The position numbers and the translations under genes are program-made. The notes below the pieces were generated by a model, which worked only from the letters and a program-made list of their open reading frames with translations, did not search any database and was not told the origin of the DNA. A stretch of DNA of 62,201 bases. Origin: an uncultured Bacteroidota bacterium (GTDB lineage Bacteria > Bacteroidota > Bacteroidia > Flavobacteriales > Flavobacteriaceae). The DNA lies in the NCBI GenBank assembly GCA_903839195.1, contig CAIMBK010000046.1, positions 1 through 62,201 on the forward strand, read 5' to 3'. Shown one piece after another: positions 57,711 to 62,201 of this stretch (positions are counted from its first letter, which is position 1; every line of letters starts with the position of its first letter).

Positions 57711-58904
57711 ATGGACATACACGAATACCAAGGGAAAGAAATATTAGCTAGTTATGGTGTGAAAGTGCAACGCGGATATGTTGCCAACAATCCTGCCGAA
57801 GCGGTAGCCGCTGCCAAACAATTAACTGCCGAAACCGGAACAGGTTGGCACGTTATTAAAGCGCAAGTTCACGCTGGAGGAAGAGGAAAAGGCGGCGGAG
57901 TAAAGCTGGCCAAAAATCTTCAACAAGTGGAAGAAATTGCTGGACAAATTATTGGAATGCAATTAATCACGCCACAAACATCCGCTGAAGGAAAAAAAGT
58001 ACACAAAGTTTTAGTTGCCGAAGATGTTTATTATCCAGGCGAATCAGAAACTTCTGAATTTTATATGTCAGTGTTATTAAATAGAGGAATCTGTCGCAAC
58101 ATGATTATGTATTCTACCGAAGGCGGAATGGATATTGAAGAAGTGGCGGAACATACACCGCATCTAATTTTCACTGAAGAAATTGATCCAACTGTTGGAT
58201 TGCAAGGTTTTCAAGCAAGAAGAATTGCATTTAATTTAGGATTATCTGGAAATGCTTTCAAAGAGATGACTCAATTTGTTGCCGCACTTTATAATGCTTA
58301 TATCGGTTCAGACGCATCAATGTTTGAAATTAATCCTGTATTGAAAACATCTGATGACAAAATTATTGCGGTTGATGCCAAAGTAAATTTGGATGATAAC
58401 GCTTTATTTAGACAAAAGAAATATGCCGATATGCGCGATATTCGTGAGGAAAATCCAATTGAAGTGGAAGCAAAAGAAGTTGGTTTAAACTACGTTGATT
58501 TAGATGGAACCGTTGGTTGTATGGTAAACGGTGCTGGATTAGCTATGGCAACAATGGATTTAATAAAATATGCTGGTTTTGAACCTGCTAATTTCTTGGA
58601 CGTTGGTGGAACAGCGGATGCAAAACGTGTGGAAACTGCGTTTCGTATTATTTTAAAAGATCAAAACGTTAAAGCAATTTTAATCAATATTTTTGGTGGA
58701 ATTGTTCGTTGTGACCGTGTTGCACAAGGTGTTGTAGATGCTTACAAAAATATGGGCGACGCTATTAAAGTGCCAATCATCGTTCGTTTGCAAGGAACTA
58801 ATGCAGAAATTGCTAAAGAATTAATTGACAATTCTGGAATGCCAATTTTATCAGCGGTTGAATTTCAAGAAGCTGCTGACCAAGTAAAAGCGGCACTTTC
58901 TTAA
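57711..58904 (+). CDS. sucC: Succinyl-CoA ligase, beta subunit
   Basis: 397 residues. The ATP-grasp domain starts MDIHEYQGKEILASYGV and has HAGGRGKGGGVKLA. The CoA-ligase domain has FLDVGGTADAKRVETAF, INIFGGIVRCDRVAQGV and the late NAEIAKELID. It performs the substrate-level phosphorylation step of the TCA cycle. The alpha subunit (sucD) is not next to it, as is often the case in Bacteroidetes. A bidirectional terminator follows. Confidence 0.95.
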   Translation: MDIHEYQGKEILASYGVKVQRGYVANNPAEAVAAAKQLTAETGTGWHVIKAQVHAGGRGKGGGVKLAKNLQQVEEIAGQIIGMQLITPQTSAEGKKVHKVLVAEDVYYPGESETSEFYMSVLLNRGICRNMIMYSTEGGMDIEEVAEHTPHLIFTEEIDPTVGLQGFQARRIAFNLGLSGNAFKEMTQFVAALYNAYIGSDASMFEINPVLKTSDDKIIAVDAKVNLDDNALFRQKKYADMRDIREENPIEVEAKEVGLNYVDLDGTVGCMVNGAGLAMATMDLIKYAGFEPANFLDVGGTADAKRVETAFRIILKDQNVKAILINIFGGIVRCDRVAQGVVDAYKNMGDAIKVPIIVRLQGTNAEIAKELIDNSGMPILSAVEFQEAADQVKAALS

Positions 58905-58923
58905 TTATATTTTCTGTTCAAAT

Positions 58924-58956
58924 AAAAAAATCCTAATCGTAAGATTAGGATTTTTT
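58924..58956. terminator. Bidirectional terminator between sucC and the DUF1456 gene
   Basis: A-run, TCCTAATC (58931-58938), loop GTAA, GATTAGGA (58943-58950), T-run. On the minus strand the stop codon of the DUF1456 gene (58945-58947) lies inside the stem. Confidence 0.8.
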
Positions 58957-59379
58957 GTTTTTACCATTTTTATAGTGCACTTTTTCAACCACTTGTACTT
59001 TTGGAGCGGGTTTCTTATCTCGCGATTTCGGGTTGGAAGCTGGTTTTTTCTTAAACTCTTTTTTTGGACTCGGTTTGAATTCGGGTCTTATTTTTACACC
59101 TTCTTTTATAGGAATTTCAGCTTTGTGTTTTGCCAAAACATCGTTTGGATTTTTAGGATTTTCTTTCGTACCACGCAAGTGAATTACTAAGGCATTTAAG
59201 AAATTGCGCAACACTTGGTCGCCGCATTCCATATAATTCTCATGTTTTTCATCCCGAAAAAAGGCACCTAATTCTGATTTTGAAATTCGAAAATCAACTA
59301 ATTCTAAAATTTCAACTATTTGGTCATCGCGAAGCATTAAAGCGACACGTAGTTTTTTAAAGATATCGTTATTGGTCAT
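58945..59379 (-). CDS. DUF1456 (YehS-like) protein with Lys-rich tail
   Basis: 144 residues. One DUF1456 repeat lies at about 5-70 (FKKLRVALMLRDDQIVEILELVDFRISKSELGAFFRDEKHENYMECGDQVLRNFLNALVI). E. coli YehS has two such repeats; here the second is replaced by a Lys/Pro-rich tail (about 95-144). Function is unknown. The basic tail suggests nucleic-acid or ribosome contact, which is inference. It has its own promoter box. Confidence 0.82.
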   Translation of the reverse strand: MTNNDIFKKLRVALMLRDDQIVEILELVDFRISKSELGAFFRDEKHENYMECGDQVLRNFLNALVIHLRGTKENPKNPNDVLAKHKAEIPIKEGVKIRPEFKPSPKKEFKKKPASNPKSRDKKPAPKVQVVEKVHYKNGKNKKS

Positions 59380-59397
59380 TGTTCTATTTTTATTCTA

Positions 59398-59405
59398 CAA
59401 AGGTA
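59398..59405 (-). promoter_or_regulatory. Candidate -7 box for the DUF1456 gene
   Basis: TACCTTTG on the minus strand, exact match, 18 bases before the start. Confidence 0.45.
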
Positions 59406-59508
59406 CTTATTAAAGTGGTTATTTGAAATTTTGTTTCTCGATAAATAAATTGCCACGGCCTTTTGTTTATATTTTATTTTCAATTTTTGATGAATTTCTA
59501 AAAACACT

Positions 59509-60312
59509 CTAGTTTTCGAGCCAAAGAAACGCTTTTACAAAACCATCACGCCATAATTTTTCATTATGTTTTCCCCCTGGAACCATTGTTTCTTTGGAAA
59601 GTATCAAACATTCACAACGTTTTTCGGCGATGAGATGTTTCATTTTTTTAATGTTGGGAACCATGTTTTCAACTTCAGAATCGCCGTAAAGAAAATATAT
59701 TTTGCTTTTTAATTTCTTTGTTTTCTTTGTCAATTCAAAAATTTCAGGATTGAACCAAAATGCTGGCGAAAATACGCCCGCTTTTCCGAAAACATCAGGA
59801 TATTTAAGCAACGCATAATAGGAAACCAATCCGCCTAAAGAACTTCCCATAATGGTCGTTTGACTCGCATTTGTCTTGGTTCGATAAAGTTTGTCAATTC
59901 TTGGTTTTAGCGTTTTCACAATAAATTCTAAGTAATTATCAGCATTTCCACCACCATATTTTTCATTTTTAAAAGGCGATAATTCTTCTATTCGTTTCTC
60001 GTTTCCATGTTCAATTCCGACCGCGATTACTTGGGCATTTAGGCTGTCTAATTTTTCGTCAATATTCCATTCGCCTGAATAGGAGGTTTTTGAATCGAAT
60101 AAATTTTGACCGTCATGAAGGTAGATTACGGGATATTTTTTATTTGAAGTGGCATAGTTTTTAGGAAGGTATAACCAAATTATCTTGGTTGTTTTCAATT
60201 GAGGCGCATCCATCGCAAATGTGGATATTTGTTTTGAAGCGGTACTTTCTTGAGCTTTCAACACATTAAAAAAACATATAAATACAAATAAAAACAAAAG
60301 TACTTTTTTCAT
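59509..60312 (-). CDS. Secreted esterase (alpha/beta hydrolase, esterase D-like)
   Basis: 267 residues. A signal peptide covers about 1-20 (cut after LKA). Esterase D/feruloyl-esterase-like fold: KYPVIYLHDGQNLFD near 58-72, the nucleophile Ser in TTIMGSSLGGLVSYYALLKYP, a catalytic Asp near the YGDSEVENM stretch, and His in PGGKHNEKLW. The mature enzyme acts in the periplasm or outside; its substrate could be a glycan ester or a siderophore ester. It starts 2 bases after uvrB ends and is presumably cotranscribed with it. Confidence 0.82.
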   Translation of the reverse strand: MKKVLLFLFVFICFFNVLKAQESTASKQISTFAMDAPQLKTTKIIWLYLPKNYATSNKKYPVIYLHDGQNLFDSKTSYSGEWNIDEKLDSLNAQVIAVGIEHGNEKRIEELSPFKNEKYGGGNADNYLEFIVKTLKPRIDKLYRTKTNASQTTIMGSSLGGLVSYYALLKYPDVFGKAGVFSPAFWFNPEIFELTKKTKKLKSKIYFLYGDSEVENMVPNIKKMKHLIAEKRCECLILSKETMVPGGKHNEKLWRDGFVKAFLWLEN

Positions 60313-60314
60313 CT

Positions 60315-62201
60315 TTAGATTTTTTCTTGCAATGATTTTATGGCATCTCTCAATTTTGCCGCTTGCATAAAGTCCAATTCTTTTGCCGCTTTTTCCATGG
60401 CTTTTCGCTTTTCGCGAATGAGTTTATCAATTTCTGATTTCGATAAATATTCGGTTTCTGGTTCTGCCGCTTCAGCTAATGTCGCTCCTAATTCATAATC
60501 AACCAATGGATTTTTTGTAAAAGCGCTTTCAATTTTCTTATTCAAAGCCATTGGAACCTGATTATTTTTCAAATTAAAATTGATTTGTTTCGTACGGCGA
60601 TAATCGGTTTCATCGATGGTTTTTTGCATGCTTGCGGTTATTTTATCGGCATACATAATTGCTTTTCCATTCAGATTTCTAGCTGCACGCCCAATCGTTT
60701 GTGTCAACGAACGATGACTTCTCAAAAAACCTTCTTTATCCGCATCCAAAATAGCAACCAAGGAAACTTCTGGTAAATCCAATCCTTCACGAAGTAAATT
60801 GACGCCAATCAAAACATCAAAAAGTCCTTTTCGTAAATCTTGCATGATTTCAATTCGTTCCAAAGTATCGACATCAGAATGAATATAACGACAACGAATA
60901 CTGACTTTTGTTAAATATTTAGCCAATTCTTCGGCCATTCTTTTGGTTAATGTTGTCACTAATACGCGTTCATCTAATTCGCAACGCACTTGAATTTCTT
61001 CAATTAAATCATCAATTTGATTCAAACTTGGACGAACTTCTATTATTGGATCCAATAAACCCGTTGGCCGAATCACTTGTTCAATATAAACACCATCAGT
61101 TTTTTGCAACTCATAATCGGCTGGTGTCGCCGATACATAAATCACTTGATTTTGCATCGACTCAAATTCTTCAAATCGCAATGGTCGATTGTCCATCGCG
61201 GCTGGGAGTCGGAATCCGTAATCTACCAAATTCACTTTTCGGCTTCGGTCGCCCCCATACATTGCATGAACTTGCGAAAGGGTTACGTGACTTTCATCCA
61301 CAACCATCAAGAAATCGTTTGGAAAATAATCCAACAAACAAAAAGGTCTGGTTCCAGGCAAACGCCCGTCTAAATAACGAGAATAATTTTCAATTCCAGA
61401 GCAATATCCCAATTCTCGAATCATTTCTAAATCAAAATTGGTGCGTTCTTCCAAACGTTTTGCTTCCAAATGTTTGCCGATTTCCTTAAAATAATCGACT
61501 TGTTTTACCAAATCTTGTTGGATTTCCCAAATGGCATTTTGCAATACATCGGGCGAAGTCACAAACATATTGGCAGGATAAATAGTCAGTTTATCATATT
61601 TTTCAATGACTTGTGATGTTTTGGTATCAAAACTTTCTATTTCTTCAATTTCATCGCCAAAGAAATGAATTCGGAACGCATCATCCGCATAACTTGGAAA
61701 GACTTCAACAATATCCCCTTTGATTCGAAAAGACCCAGGATTGAAATCGGCTTCGGTTCTGGAATATAAACTTTGAACGAGTTGGTGTAATAATTTGGTT
61801 CGAGAAATGAGTTGGTTTTTCTCAATCGGAATTACATTTTTTTGAAATTCGACCGGATTTCCAATACCATACAAACACGAAACGGAAGCAACCACCAAAA
61901 TATCTCTTCGCCCCGATAGCAGTGAAGCGGTCGTACTTAAACGCATTTTTTCGAGTTCCTCATTGATAGACAAATCCTTTTCAATGAAAACGCCCGTAAC
62001 AGGCATAAAAGCTTCGGGTTGGTAATAATCGTAGTAGGAAACAAAATATTCTACGGCATTATTCGGAAAAAATTGCTTGAATTCCGAATACAATTGCGCG
62101 GCCAATGTTTTATTATGCGCCAAAACTAATGTTGGACGTTGGACTTCTTCAATTACATTGGCCACAGTAAATGTTTTTCCCGAGCCCGTAACTCCTAATA
62201 A
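60315..62201 (-). CDS. uvrB: UvrABC system protein B, 5' end beyond window
   Basis: The frame is open to the last base of the window: 628 codons, starting within the Walker A motif (GVTGSGKT, encoded at about 62175-62196). About 34-36 N-terminal residues are outside. Further seen: the beta-hairpin VSYYDYYQPEAFMP, the helicase motif II DESHVTLSQ, the GVNLLREGLDLPEVSLVAILDADKEGFLRS and QTIGRAARN motifs, and the C-terminal UVR domain (about the last 40 residues, LIREKRKAMEKAAKELDFMQAAKLRD). It is the damage-verifying helicase of nucleotide excision repair. It is complete from there to its stop and is followed 2 bases later by an esterase gene. Confidence 0.96.
   Translation of the reverse strand, partial: LLGVTGSGKTFTVANVIEEVQRPTLVLAHNKTLAAQLYSEFKQFFPNNAVEYFVSYYDYYQPEAFMPVTGVFIEKDLSINEELEKMRLSTTASLLSGRRDILVVASVSCLYGIGNPVEFQKNVIPIEKNQLISRTKLLHQLVQSLYSRTEADFNPGSFRIKGDIVEVFPSYADDAFRIHFFGDEIEEIESFDTKTSQVIEKYDKLTIYPANMFVTSPDVLQNAIWEIQQDLVKQVDYFKEIGKHLEAKRLEERTNFDLEMIRELGYCSGIENYSRYLDGRLPGTRPFCLLDYFPNDFLMVVDESHVTLSQVHAMYGGDRSRKVNLVDYGFRLPAAMDNRPLRFEEFESMQNQVIYVSATPADYELQKTDGVYIEQVIRPTGLLDPIIEVRPSLNQIDDLIEEIQVRCELDERVLVTTLTKRMAEELAKYLTKVSIRCRYIHSDVDTLERIEIMQDLRKGLFDVLIGVNLLREGLDLPEVSLVAILDADKEGFLRSHRSLTQTIGRAARNLNGKAIMYADKITASMQKTIDETDYRRTKQINFNLKNNQVPMALNKKIESAFTKNPLVDYELGATLAEAAEPETEYLSKSEIDKLIREKRKAMEKAAKELDFMQAAKLRDAIKSLQEKI

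Overview
The window looks like a chromosomal segment of a low-G+C member of the Flavobacteriaceae, close to Flavobacterium. The evidence is a gliding-motility lipoprotein (GldI), two secreted enzymes with C-terminal type IX secretion signals, a TonB-dependent receptor with an N-terminal CarboxypepD_reg-like domain, glutamine synthetases of both type II and type III, AT-rich intergenic DNA without clear Shine-Dalgarno sequences, and the Bacteroidetes -7 promoter box (TAnnTTTG) in front of more than twenty genes. I recognised no rRNA, tRNA, CRISPR array or transposase.

Bases 1-1905 are the only clearly accessory part. They hold the open 5' part of an unknown membrane protein cut by the window edge, about 320 bases of non-coding DNA with a strikingly G+C-rich nested stem-loop (605-724) plus several further palindromes, and a tyrosine recombinase with an unusual N-terminal domain. 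The layout (cassette-like orphan ORF, folded element, recombinase, all reading leftward) suggests an integron-like or cassette-capturing locus. That is inference.

The rest is mostly core metabolism in short operons. At 1976-8897 are a PhnA-type zinc protein, coaD and ddl (leftward), a PASTA protein and rluD (rightward), a DUF4268 gene, a CoA-type Nudix hydrolase, a PlsC-like acyltransferase and a DUF3810 membrane metalloprotease-like protein. At 8997-18611 are pepD, a siderophore-type TonB receptor with a palindrome beside its promoter, prfA, pyrF, a secreted GH16 glucanase, an alpha/beta hydrolase and a DUF4197 protein. At 18773-29976 are the fused acyl-CoA mutase icmF, a DUF1543 gene, a small lipoprotein, the divergent glutamine synthetase pair (types II and III), an OmpA-family protein, purM and two orphan small proteins.

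At 30051-35540 a leftward block carries exbB, exbD, crcB, nrnA, gldI and two tandem cyclophilin-FKBP fusion isomerases, so proton-driven energisation, fluoride export and envelope protein folding lie together. At 35757-48497 a rightward block carries guaA, a LysM-PBP1 protein, an OsmC protein, a DUF3820 gene, pyrG, yidC, a YwqK/MORN-like protein, mnmA, a T9SS-exported subtilase and a nitronate monooxygenase-like flavoprotein. At 48514-62201 are an alkaline phosphatase, lysA, gltD-gltB (GOGAT, partner of the two glutamine synthetases), sucC, a DUF1456 gene, a secreted esterase and uvrB, whose 5' end lies beyond the window.

Start sites were moved from the longest ORF to an internal ATG in several genes (coaD, icmF, gltB, gldI, nrnA, guaA and others) because of family N-termini, gene overlap or a promoter box lying inside the longer version.
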